DNA of 57,519 nt from Azolla pinnata. Its lineage: Eukaryota; Streptophyta; Polypodiopsida; Salviniales; Salviniaceae. Under the pieces are notes generated by a model. That model was not told the DNA's origin and did no database searches. It saw nothing but the letters and a program-made list of their open reading frames with translations. Position numbers and translations under genes: made by a program. The DNA is taken from positions 1 through 57,519 of the forward strand of contig JBBBWG010028589.1 of NCBI GenBank assembly GCA_037176905.1, written 5' to 3'. Positions 9,950 through 22,300 of the stretch are shown piece by piece; the first letter of the stretch is position 1, and every line of letters begins with the position of its first letter.

Positions 9950-12900
9950 TTGGCTACGCTCTCAATGAGAGGAAAACCCGGCGATTCCTCAAACCGACCC
10001 TTGTCTCCCTGGCTAGGTACATTTCATATCCCATCTGAGGGAGGGCTTGGTACAGGACTTCGTGTTTTTTTGCAATGCATTGGTGGATCTAATTTGGGTC
10101 TAGGCATTTAGATCTTTCTGTGATTATGCTTGGATCATTGCATCTGAAGATCTAACAAAGACCAGTGATCGACCCCACTATGACATGCACATAGATGCAT
10201 ATGCAGACTTACGTGTGCGTGTATATTATATATATGCACACCTATATACATACTTGGCTCATATGCCAATCCCTCTCCACTTCAGAGAGGATCTTAGCAT
10301 GTTTGGTGTCTATCTAATGACGCTCGTTGTTTGCACATTGACAATCATATAGGAAAGGAATCTGTTTGGCATGTTTCTTCCTTTTGTTTTGACATGGTGC
10401 CGCTAAACGCATGTACATATACATGCATACCTATGTATATGTATATGCATATGTATAATCTATAGATGGCTCTCTTGGCATGGCAGGGGCAAAGGTATCA
10501 CATTCGTGGCAATTGATGCAAACAGGCCGCTCGATGAACAAGGTCACTTCGATGTTATCCTTCATAAAGTATGCATATTCAGTTCCCTCCTAGTTGGCTC
10601 CAAATTATGCAAGCATTCTAGTCCTAAGAAATATCATTCAATTTCCTTGAGATCAGATCCTGCATCTTTTTCAGGATGTTCTCATCACTAATTTTTGTTA
10701 GCTGTTTGCATCTTACAGCTGCTTGGTGAATCTTGGGTCCAACAACTGGAGGTAACAGACTATTGCTCTTTGCACTCATACTAGAGGAGCCCTTTTGCAG
10801 TTGATGTCAACGTTGCTTATGACTGATTGGTTTTAAGACTATATGTATGTTTCTACTAGGCGTATCAACAAAGGAATCCGGAAGTTGTGATTCTTGACCC
10901 GCCAAATTCAATCCAAAAGGTCAATAACAGGGAATCTATGCTGCAAGAAGTGGATTCCATGAGCTTTTCTCATCCACTAGGTTTGAGCATTTGCAAAGAA
11001 TTATTTGGTGCTTCTCATTTTAGCTTCAGTTCGACTTGAGCAAATGACCATCTCTCTCTCTATGTCGCTCTGTGCTATGTCTTTCTAGGAAATGTGCGGG
11101 CACCGAAGCAAATTGTGGTGCATTGCAAACGTAGCATCATCATACAAGATGAAGTGTCAAAGGCAGGGTTAAAGTTCCCATTAGGTCGAGTTTCTTTGTC
11201 TCGTGTAGAGTATGAATTCACCAGGGAAATTCTCATCATCAATGATGATGAATTGTTGGGTGGTTTTTTGTTTTTTTTGAGCAATATGTATGGTTCTTTT
11301 TTTTCAAATTTGATCAATGGATGTCAATGACAGTTGTGAAGCCACTTTTGGTGAATGACTCAGCAAAAGCACACGCACTTTCTTTGGCCTTCAATGCAGC
11401 TTCTCTATCCGAGCTTAAACCTCCTGTGGTACTTCAGGAGTTTGTGAATCATGGTGAGTTTGAGGTCGGAAGATGTCTTATATTCAATAGCTCTTTGTTT
11501 CTCCTTGTTGAAGGCAACAAAACCTTCAGAATGTGATCTCTCATTCCATCCCATTTAAGGCCATTTGTTGGGCAGCTTCAGCTAGGCATGGATGCATGTC
11601 TTTTATTCCGAACTCTCAGTATTTAGCTAAGCTTCTAAACGAATGTTCACCCCTCCCTCCACCTCCACCAAAATGAATGATGAGCGAGTTTACTTTTGAA
11701 TAAGACTCTGATCATGCTCATAAGGGCATGTATTGGATGAGTACAAGGGTAGCGATCTAGCAAACTGCAGAAGATTTCTTTTACAGCCTTTTTTCTTCAG
11801 CTTTTCAGTGCATCAAAGTATAAATGATTTCTGAGACAGCTTTTTGTTTTATTGCTTGCCTTTTTTTCTTGGTTTATCTGTTTCTCCCAAAGCTTGACAG
11901 TCTCTCATTTATGGTGATTGTATCTTCCTCTATTGTTATGGTGGTGGTGGTTGTTGTAAGGTGGTGTTTTATTCAAGGTTTTTATTGTTGGGCATATCGT
12001 GAAAGTAGTCCGTCGGCATTCACTTAAAGATCTACCTGAAGACCAATCAGGAACTGGTATAACACCTTTTCCACGGATCTCACGCTCAACTGGGAATGGA
12101 GATTCAGAGCAGATTGATCCAATCATCAGTGGTAAGCAATCCATTTCCCATTGAACGTGTTTCTTTTGGAACCCTATTTTGATTCTCCATATTCTAAACC
12201 CCATCTCTATTTTGATTTTTCTTTTTACTAATAGAGCCACCACCTAATGATATGCTCAAGTCTTTATCTTGCGAATTACGGCGCCGATTGGTTAGAAGCT
12301 CACACGCATCTTTGGGAAAGATCTATAATTTGCTAAACAAGATAAAATAAAACCTTCCAAAAGTATAAATAGTCATCAAAATTTTGATCGCTTAACTTGG
12401 CGTAAAGTGTTTTATCTGTTGTTTTTTTAAGTAATTGAGAATGAGAATAGTTTTTGATATCTTGCTATTCTTCTCTTCTTTCTTGCAGGGTCTTAGCCTT
12501 TTTAATTTTGACATGATCAGGAAAGGGGGTGCAGGCAATGACTACTATATAGTCGATATCAATTACTTCCCAGGTATATTCTTTTAAGTTCATAAAGATA
12601 TAGAGAAATCTGTATTTTGTCATCTGAAGAAGAAAATTAAGATCAAACACATAATCATGCCTTTCAAGAAAAATGTAGGGTTAAACACATAATGATAGTT
12701 GGCACGAACAGCACATGTCTTTCATTGATAAGCTAACTACTAGCAGCTCACTAGAAGCTTGGTTGGCTCATCACACCAATTAGAATCTTGCATGTATGAG
12801 CTGTCATTGTATCATGTGTAATGAAATTTAAAGCCGATTTTAATTAACTAATTTCATGTGATTAGAGAGATTTCCAAGCATATATAGGTATGTGCTGCAT

Positions 12901-13119
12901 ATTTGGAAGAGCGGTACAGTTAAGGATTCCTTAGGCATATGTTCCATATCTAGGAGCCTTGAGGTGAAAAGCAGATGGGTTATTTGCTAGCATAACCGAC
13001 ACCTTGTATTTTCCTTTTTTCTCTTTTTCTTTGATTTTGGTACAGGTTTTGGGAAATTACCTGAATACGAGGCTCTGTTTACTGAATATTTATCAAGTCT
13101 TGCTCAAAGCAAGCAATAG
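9928..13119 (+). CDS. ITPK: Inositol tetrakisphosphate 1-kinase / inositol trisphosphate 5/6-kinase
   Basis: Ten exons (9928-10016, 10487-10568, 10719-10751, 10860-10980, 11089-11184, 11334-11453, 11961-12131, 12235-12290, 12489-12573, 13046-13119) join in phase to 308 aa. The fold is ATP-grasp. Visible are VVGYAL at the start, DVILHK at about 52-57, ILDPP, the nucleotide-binding lysine in LVVKPL (K143), LQEFVNHGG (about 172-181), and Mg-binding residues D264 (NFDMI), D279 and N281 (VDINYFPG). The family phosphorylates inositol phosphates at the 1, 5 or 6 position on the way to phytate and, in some plant members, pyrophosphorylates InsP6. All catalytic residues are present. The start at 9928 is the only in-frame ATG after a stop at 9904-9906. 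Motif order resembles the ITPK2 type. An overlapping uORF precedes it. Confidence 0.93.
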
Positions 13120-14899
13120 TTGCATTATTTATCATCTGCAAGCCCTTGTTTCCATAGCCATTGTTTCCAGCGGATGACAATAAACGTACAGAATTTTGAG
13201 CGGCCAGTGCACAAGCTGTCAGCAAAAATGCATGTATATGTGTATCCATACCTGTGTATGTGATTCTTTCGGGGCCAACATTCTTTTATTTTACTTACCC
13301 CACACACAATTCCTCCTATATATGTGTACATATCCCAACTAGAAAAGATGCATTTATTTTACCCAAATCCTAGCAAGCAAGCATAGAAAGTAAGGATGTT
13401 TTATACTCATCATGATTTTCACATACTCAGTGCTCTCACATCACAGATGTAGCAAAGATGTTTTAATATTTGTAATAAACGAAAAGGAAAAAAGCAGATT
13501 TTTGCTTTGGGTAATCAGGACAGGTTTCAATTGTGTATAAGTAATTTTCCAATGTTGGAAGGTGGATGCAATCCAAATTGGATTTGAAAGTGCCCTCCCC
13601 GAAAAGGGTAAATGCGTGTAGTAAAGTCCAAAAGCAAAGGTGGCAAATATCTTTCAAATTGGAAGAAAGGAGAATGCCTAGTCACGGTGTATGATTATCT
13701 GTTACAGAATCCTGGCCAAGCTGCAGTTGGCACCAGAGAAAATCCAATGTAGATATTGAAGAGAATGATCGCAATTGGGTACAAAATTGAATCCAAGACA
13801 AAAAAGGAATGGCCCATTGCTAACCGCAATAAAGATGAAAAGTACTTCAATAAATATACTGGTTGCAAAAGACGAGAAGAACAAGGTGATTAGATTCGGC
13901 TATAAAGAGTTGATTTCAACATTTTATTCACCAAGTCCCTGATCCTAGTTGATCTTGTGCATTGTGAGGAGCATTACTTAATTAATGTCTAGCACCAACC
14001 CAGAATCAAACACATACACTAACTAATCCCAATCCATTCGGAACAAGAAGCACTTTTACAAGAACAATGTCCCGACTCCCCACCATGTGAGCTTGTAAGG
14101 AGAGGATCAATGAATGATGTGTACGGGTGTGTCTACACCGTACAAGCTTCAAGGGATCATGTTGGTGACTAGCCTCCTCAAATAATGATGATGGTTTTAC
14201 TAACTTTAATGGTATCTACTACGCTTGGGTTTGGGATCTTAGTTAGATTCATAGAAACCATGGAGAAGAGCGGGGACATTCCGGAGATTCATAGAAACCA
14301 TGGAGATCTTGAAAGGCAGAGAAGAGGGCATTTCGGAAGTAGGAAAAATCCCGGAATGCAGCGGTGTTACGTTCCTCCCATAAAACGCAATTCCGCCTCC
14401 CCCCCCTTCCTGAGCGAAAAAATCAGAAAAGAAAAGAGTAGACAAAGGCTATGGTCGACCAGGAGGCTAATTCAGATACATTGCCAAGGAAAATCTCGGT
14501 ATCTTCTTTCTTTTTGTAACCTCTCTACACCGTTAATCTCTTTTGCCTTTTTATTTGTATAAACGTTTTGCTCGTCCATCGTCCGATCAACTCTTTTTCT
14601 TGGTGTCTGCAAATCGCTTGCTCATCTCAAATCGTTCCTCTCATTCGAAACTGCGTTTTTCAATTGATACGGGCTTGGTGTACTTCACTAATGAATTGTA
14701 CTGGCACGGCTATTTGTTTCAAACAATGTTTGATTATCACTAAGTGTTTCAATCAGAACATCTCCGCTTCATCATTCAGAACCGCTCAATGATCCATTCA
14801 GTTTGATTTATTTTAATTTCTACATAGCTCTTTTGCATGCATGGATGGATCCACATTGATCTGGCAATTATTCTCACACTTGGCATATTATAATTTTTT
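13120..14899. other. Intergenic region between ITPK and the carboxypeptidase gene
   Basis: No gene seen. The ITPK 3' end and the promoter of the next gene must lie here. A 22-bp block beginning gattcatagaaacc is repeated directly about 37 bp apart (near 14248 and 14285). The GC-richer stretch 14260-14470 has no recognisable coding content. Confidence 0.6.
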
Positions 14900-17800
14900 A
14901 TGGGATTTGCAATGAGGTCTCGTAATCAAGTAAAATATTTGTGTGTCTGTGTCTGCATGTTGGTTTTATATGTAATTTATATGATGATTTCACAGGGAAG
15001 GAAATCAAAGATCATAAAGGGCGCATGTGTCGGGGGCCGTGGTCTACCAAAACAAGCATTGCCCACAAAATCTGGTTATCTCCCTATTAGCGCTTTGAGT
15101 AAATCGAAGCTATATTACATATTCTATGAAGCATCAAGTTCGAATTTGCCTTTAGAAGAAACCCCATGGCTTCTTTGGTTGAACGGAGGCCCAGGATGCT
15201 CAAGTTTGATCGGCTGCTTTTATGAAGTGGGGCCATGGTGGATTCTTGAGGATGGTTCGATTCAGTACAATCAGGCAACTTGGAATCAAAGGTGTTCTAT
15301 TCTATAACTTCCCACTTCCATTTATTTTATTTGAAATTTTGATTGATTCCATTTTTCCATTATCTTTCTTGATGAGCTATTTGTTCCAGCTTAATTTCGA
15401 AATTTTTGCAAGGGATTGCTAATAATTTATCTACGACTTCATTATTGACCTCAAGAAGTATTGCTTTCCATTTTCATTTTCTTTTATTTGAAGTTCAATG
15501 CTGATTCAGTTTAGTTATTTGTTGCTTATTTCGATTTTAGTTTTGAAATTATACAAGGGGTCGTTTATCATATCACCTGTGATTCCATAATTTGATTCAA
15601 TGCTGTTTCTTCTGTTAGCAGATGTGGTGTAATCTTTGTGGATAATCCTATTGGAACAGGGTTCAGCATAGCATCGACTGATGGTGAAGTGCCAAAAGAT
15701 CAAGAAACTGCCTCGAAGCACTTGGACTATGCTCTTAGTCACTTTGTGCGACGCAATCCTGTCTTTCGATCACGTCCTCTGTTTCTTGCTGGTGAAAGTT
15801 ATGCCGGAAAATATATTCCTTCCTTAGCTTACCAGATCATCTTTCAGCCGAGTCCACTGAAGTCACAATTGGTTGGCATTGCAATTGGAAATGGCTTGGT
15901 AGACCCATGCAGTCAGGTATGATCCAAGAATACATTGTATCATGAATTCTTTTTGAATACCTCTCTTGGTTTTTTTTTTTTCAAATCCCCTTGATCAACC
16001 CCCAAATTTTCTTTCTAATGGGATTAGGTAAGGATGGTTATTGAAATAGTGAAATCTCAGATCATTTGGCGTTTCAAAGATATTTTCCTGACTTTAGATA
16101 ATTTGTTTATCTTTCTGCACTTGACAACTCAGATACAAGTTCATGCAAGGGTGCTTAGTGCGTTTGGCTTATTAGACCAACAACAAGCAGCATATGTCCA
16201 ACAGATGGCAATGGATATTGTTGATCTGGTTGGAAGGTTAGTTCCCTTTTTATGTAAGTTCATCAAGCATGGACAGTTTTATAGTTTTAATGTGTCTTCT
16301 TTTAGCTTTGGGTTTTCTTTCATTCAAGTACTGATCTTTTGTGTAGGATAGAGTTGGCGATGAGTAACCATAGATCTCTCAAGTGTTGTTTAACATGCAT
16401 AATATTTCAAGTTTTAGCCCTAGTGCATTCTTAGGATACAAATAATGTCTTTTCCATGACTTAGCACATTCCCCTTGGTTGCATAAATAGTAAAGCTGCA
16501 AGGATTTAAGATCTGGTCATGAGGAAAACAGCATGGCATGTGCTAATTTCTGGCTAATGATAGAAACCATGCACTAGTGACTTGTACATATAGGTAATTC
16601 TTTCACCTCAGAAGGTCCGTTGTTCATTTTTTTCTTAAAATAAGAGAACACGTTAGTTATGAGCTATTTTTTTTTCCTGGTGGCCAAAAAGGTACTGAAA
16701 ACCAGAGTCTTTGCTGTGAACTGTTTAGGAGTCAATGGCAAGAATCTTATGAAAAGAGGACAGCTTTATGTAAATGGATTGAGCAAACAAGTGGTATAAA
16801 AACCATGCTTGATATCCGCCGCTCACGTAGATATCATCACTTAGAGGTAAGGGTGTGCATAATTAAGGCATTGTTGCTTTGGATTCTAACTTTTGAAATC
16901 TCACTTGAAACTTTCAAAAGGATGGCTCAGAATATTTGGCAAAGTACCTGAATTCCACAGATATTAGAAGGCAATTAAATGTTGATAGCGATGCTTTGCC
17001 ATGGATTAGCTGTCGGAGAAGTGTTCGTGCAATCATGGCACAGGTGTTTATAGTTGTAACTTATTTAAGGACAGTTTTCCTTTCCTAGATAATAGAGATG
17101 GTTGCGATGTTTCTTTTGTTTTATTTTTTTCTCACTCATATTAACTTTTTCTTTCTTTTGTTTCATTCTCCTATTCCCTGTTTCTTGTGAAGAGAAGCTC
17201 ACCAAATGATCTCAACATTCTAAGCTCACAAAACCGTTCCTTCTACTAATGCATAATTTGATGTATATACGTGTATACACTAGCCTTCCATATTGATTTC
17301 TACTTTGGTATAAACTTGTCCTAGGACATTATGAAGAGCACAAAGGGTGTTGTGGAAGCTCTTCTTGAGAAGGGATTACCTATTCTACTCTACCAAGGAA
17401 TGTATGATGTGAAAGATGGTCCATCAGGGACAGAGGAGTGGATGCGTTCCTTAAATTGGTCTCATATCAAGGCATTCTGGGAATCTGAAAGATCAGTATG
17501 GAAACATAATGGAGTATTAGCTGGTTACATAAGGAGTATGAACAATCTCTCTCATGTTCTATTTGTCTCGGCAGGGCATCAGGTATTTTGCAATCAAACC
17601 TAGTCCATGATCTGTGTCTTTATTGATAACTACTCTTTTCATTAAAAGCTGCCTCTTCTATAATTTCTTAGAAGGAGCATAGTTTCAATTCTTTACCATC
17701 TGTAGTTTTTGTCTACAAATAGTCATCACCCCATGTTGCTTTAACGTTGACCATTCCAATGCGATAATTCGGTTACATTTTCCATTTTAAACACAAGCAT

Positions 17801-18342
17801 AGTCTCCTTGATGCTAGTAAATTTTAATGGTGGTACTTGATGTTGTGAGGTCATTAAAAATGCACACATGACTTCATGTAAAGGCACACCTTGTAACGGA
17901 ATCATAAACATTTGTTTGTTTAAGGGATTCCAATCTCTTAGGACAGCTTCTACAACGAGAAGAAATGTTATATCATGTTTTTTTGTTTGATTCATTGGGG
18001 CAAGCATAATTGCTATCATGTCCATTAGGGCTCAGTAACATTTGATCTTTCACAGGCTTTTTTCTCTTCAACTGATCATTTGAAAAAACATTTCATGCTC
18101 TTTTCTTTTGATTAGAATCCATTTTTATTTGCACTGAATTCACCTTGATTTTTTCGGTTTAATATGCCTGTTAACATTGCATGTGGTGGTAATGCTCTTG
18201 AATACAGTGGTGGACCTTTTTACATGCAAAATATGTTTTTTCTTTGCAACAGGTTCCAGCAGATCAACCTCATTTGGCATCGATTATGTTCGAGAAATGG
18301 GTAGACTCTGTGCTAATGCCTTTCCAGCTATCAAAGATGTGA
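14900..18342 (+). CDS. Serine carboxypeptidase-like protein (SCPL50/51 type, peptidase family S10)
   Basis: Exons 14900-15291, 15622-15916, 16133-16236, 16729-16846, 16921-17043, 17325-17582 and 18253-18342 give about 459 aa in continuous phase. The catalytic triad is visible: S190 in GESYAGKY, D372 in LLYQGMYDVKDG, H429 in SAGHQ. The oxyanion region LNGGPGCSS is at 94-102 and the N-terminal motif SGYLPI at about 58-63. Wording such as FVDNPIGTGFSIA and the GMYDVKDG variant fit the SCPL50/51 subgroup rather than the acyltransferase clade. The protein would be secretory or vacuolar. The start is the weak point: residues 10-31 from the ATG at 14900 form a hydrophobic signal-anchor-like segment, but an intron acceptor near 14996 could replace this N-terminus with an upstream exon. 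The usual substrate would be a peptide C-terminus; the exact substrate is unknown. Confidence 0.88.
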
Positions 18343-19385
18343 ATAGAGAAATGATTATACTGGTAGCAAGCCCACGATATGTCCATCTTATCTAAAATCT
18401 GGAAAAGATCAAATGGAATTTTTGAGGAATATAGTGTGTATATATATTCAGAACATTACTCCTCTGTTGTATTGAACATCAAGCATAGAGAATCCAGTTT
18501 TGATTCTTCATATTTGTGTTACTTATATAATCCAGGCAATCCTAAGGCATTAATTCAGTGTATCTTGGCTCATTTTCTTATGAGCTCATCATAGATAAAT
18601 ATATACCTGAATCATGGCACCAAAAGTGTAGAAGATATCAATTTGATATTCATGTCATCTTAACTTAAGAACGGACTGTTGAATTTCTGGTTTACGTCAA
18701 TTATACAAGCTTTCTCGTAACTAAATATCTGTATTGGTGCTCCTACTAGACGGTCATTCATGCTCCTGATAAACTAAATTGGATGTTTAGTTGGATGACT
18801 GGGGCAATTCAATGACTCCTTTAATCTCTTTGGTTGTGTTTAGTGATAAGTATGCTGGGTGCATAATTTTGTGTGTAGGTTGTGCTTAGTGATAAATAAA
18901 TATGCAAGACACAAAAAGGCAAGTCTAACAACATATTACAGATCAATTAACCTGCGTTTCCATGAACCATGCTATCTGAAGATTGCCAGGTAGTAGATCC
19001 CGAAAACCTGATCCTATCATTCCCTCGAAGCCTCGAATTGCAAGCCTTAGGTAACAAACTCAACATGAAAAGGTTAAGGAAAAGGAAAATCATATATTGA
19101 GCTTTGTCTTGAATTGAGATATGTAAATTTGTAGTACACGCACCTATACTTTGGCAAGATTAGCCATACATTCAATTCCAGCACATTTCCATCATGGAAA
19201 ATGGTTTCTCGAAGAGAGTATGCATGATATTGCAGTGAATTGGGCTAAAAAGAAATGCTGCCACATAATTCCAGCAGCAGTTGAGAAGACTATTGTTTTC
19301 ATAGAATCTGTCTAGTAACATTTTACTGGGCAACGGAAAAAAATAATTTTCCAGCAGAAATGATTGCTAGAATAGTACCACTCTT
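18343..19385. other. Region between convergent carboxypeptidase and PUS10 genes
   Basis: The genes on either side point towards each other, so this AT-rich kilobase should hold both 3' untranslated regions and polyadenylation sites. No further ORF or RNA gene is recognisable. Confidence 0.6.
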
Positions 19386-22300
19386 TCAGTTGAAAAGATC
19401 CATTTTAATGTCTGTGACATCCAGTTGTAATATCTCCGCTTCACATCCAAAGAGAGATCCAATACTAACAAACCAGTAAACCAAAAGCATTGAGGACGAA
19501 CACATGAAATATTGATTTATAACAAAGTAAGATTCATAATATTCTACATGCTAAAACAATTAACATACTTTGGATATGTCCGACCCAAATCTCCATGTAC
19601 AAACTCCTTTATATATGTGCCAGCCTGCAAATATATTGAATTTTGGTTCAATTAGAGAGCTTTGAATTAAGCCTAGTATAACTTATATCTGCAAGCAAAA
19701 TATTCACCTGGGTACACAATCGCAAGACGAAATATTGTTCTGTTCCTGCTATCCTTTCAAGCTGCATCCTTTTTAGAGTACAAAATGGGTTTGTGAGTAT
19801 GCAACCGAAGTACCCTAAATCAACCATTCCATTGCTTGCAAACAATATAAGCATCAAATATTTGGAACTAAGAAGGCTGAAATTCAGTGTCAACTGTAGA
19901 GTATGGAAGCAAAAGAGAAAAATCAGCATTTCTGAGAGCACCATAAGTTGTGACCCATTTCATTCCTTACCAATGAATAATGCGGGGCCGCACCAAAGAA
20001 CTGCGTCTGTGTAGCACCCTTACGGGTGTTTTCTGTTCTATTTCCTGTAAAATCAAAGAGCTATAAGAATATCTTATGAAACTGTTTGACAGCCTATACT
20101 TTTGTATACTCATTTATTGCTTCCTCATTCTGTTCTTTCCTTACTGCACCACTGCCTGGTCCTCAATAAACTGAAAATGCTAAATGAGTGTGCCTTTATT
20201 TATACCACATTCTAATTGCTGGAATCAGATTCCAAAGCTTTAACGTGAGATTTGCAGACTTCCCTAGAATCTAAATCTGTGGATNNNNNNNNNNNNNNNN
20301 NNNNNNNNNNNNNNNNNNNNNNNNNNNNNNNNNNNNNNNNNNNNNNNNNNNNNNNNNNNNNNNNNNNNNNNNNNNNNNNNNNNNCATTCTAATTGCTGGA
20401 ATCAGATTCCAAAGCTTTAACGTGAGATTTGCAGACTTCCCTAGAATCTAAATCTGTGGATCAGCACAGGCTGAAGCTCCTTACAGAAAACTTGAAGATG
20501 GAGCATTGGGAAATCCCAAATTTTTTTACCTCACCTTGATGTCTCTAATAGGCTTTTATTGTAACCATCCGTCTATAGTGATATATAAGTTATGTAGTTT
20601 TCTCCACGTGATGACAAAAGATATACCAATTCCTTCATGCAGGCGATGTCACTTAGTTCTGAATCTTTCACGAGCCTTGATAACCATATCACAGCTGTAT
20701 ATTCTTTCTGCAAATAAACATCAACGATAAACATAAACATGAATGATAGAGATACGGTGAGCAGTGATTAATTGATAAACACCTGTTTTTCTGATTCTCC
20801 TTCTAGCATCATCGTCCAGGCATCACTACCAACTAGCTGCACGTTTCTGACTTTTACCTATTCTGACTCAACAATGCAATCCAAACATGGAGCAAATAAT
20901 TCTTTAAATTTTATGACGGCTAAACCAAACCATATCAGATTTGTAGCATTACTTACCCATCCTTCCTTGGAATCATTAATGGATTTTTCCAGTTTCTGAA
21001 TTTCACCATTTGCTAAAAGAATGCGAGCATTAACAAGCTCCAAGATAAAAGGCCTCCCATTTCCTAGCATTCTCACCTGGAAAGTATCATTAAAGGATAG
21101 CATAAAAATCTGTAAAAAGAAGACCTTATCTCAAAGGAACGCACAGACATTCACAGAAAATTATATATCAACTAACTGAAGTCACAACTTAAATAAAACA
21201 CATGCAATTTGTGTAGAAGTGTATAAAACTCTGTAAAGAGAACTTATGCGCATCATATCATATTTTTAACAAGTTTAAGCATAGAACACTTGAAAAACGT
21301 CCAAGGAAGTATGCATGGTTTTGAAAACGCTTATTTATCCAGCTATTCAGTTGTTGAAATAGAATCAGCAAGAAGATTTCGTATCTCACATCAATATCCT
21401 CCCTACCAGCAGCATGAAACTTGTAAGAATCAGCTTTAAAGTGAGGAACAATCGCATCTGCAATTAACTCCTATAACATAGTCAAATTATTTTAAAGTGA
21501 GGAACAATCATATATATTCTCCACACAAAAATATTCAACAAAAAGAGAGCTCACTTGTACTGAACCATCCCCCATGCGCTCATCATCGACCTTCCATGGG
21601 CTTTGGCTTAAATTCCGTGAAAACTAACAAAGCAATTGGCTATCATATACTTGGAAGCTTCACAAGTCAATGCAAGAAAAAGTTCGCAAAAAGAAGGGTG
21701 TATTGAGACAACATACTACAAACAACCTTGAGATACCGGCCTCCAATATATGTAGATGCACGATTACAAGTTACACCTAGCTCACAAGACTTGTTTCGCT
21801 GCAAAGTAAAGAACAATGAGAACACATAGGCGATTCTCACATTACACATAGTATGAAAAACCATTGAAGTGCACGACCACCTTAAAATTCAGTAACAACA
21901 AATCTGCTTTAATAAATAAAGAAATGATCGAATTTCAGTTAAAAATCATGCAAACCTTGGGAGGCGGCCATGGATATACATCAGCAAGATCTGCTTGCGA
22001 TATGGATGAAAGAGTTCTTTGAATTGCTGCCAAGGACTCTGTCTGTCCAGAAGAGCTACCATTTCCATCATTGGACCCTATAATAAGAATTTACAATTCA
22101 TTTAATTCATATATACTTTAAGTCCAACTAGCTTCAATTCAGTTCAAATGGGAATACCGTTCCATTTCCTTTTGCCAGTTAGTGGTACTGAACATCCCAG
22201 GCACTCGAGCTCATTGGATGACTCAGAATGCTTGTAGGTTAGAGAAATTCTAAAATCTGAGCTGGAGTCATAGGTTGCTTCCTGTCAACAGCCTGTGATT

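Noticed and set aside
14185..14562. 125-codon plus-strand frame before the carboxypeptidase gene
   Set aside because: No domain, contains a local direct repeat, no splice link to the carboxypeptidase in phase. Kept as intergenic.
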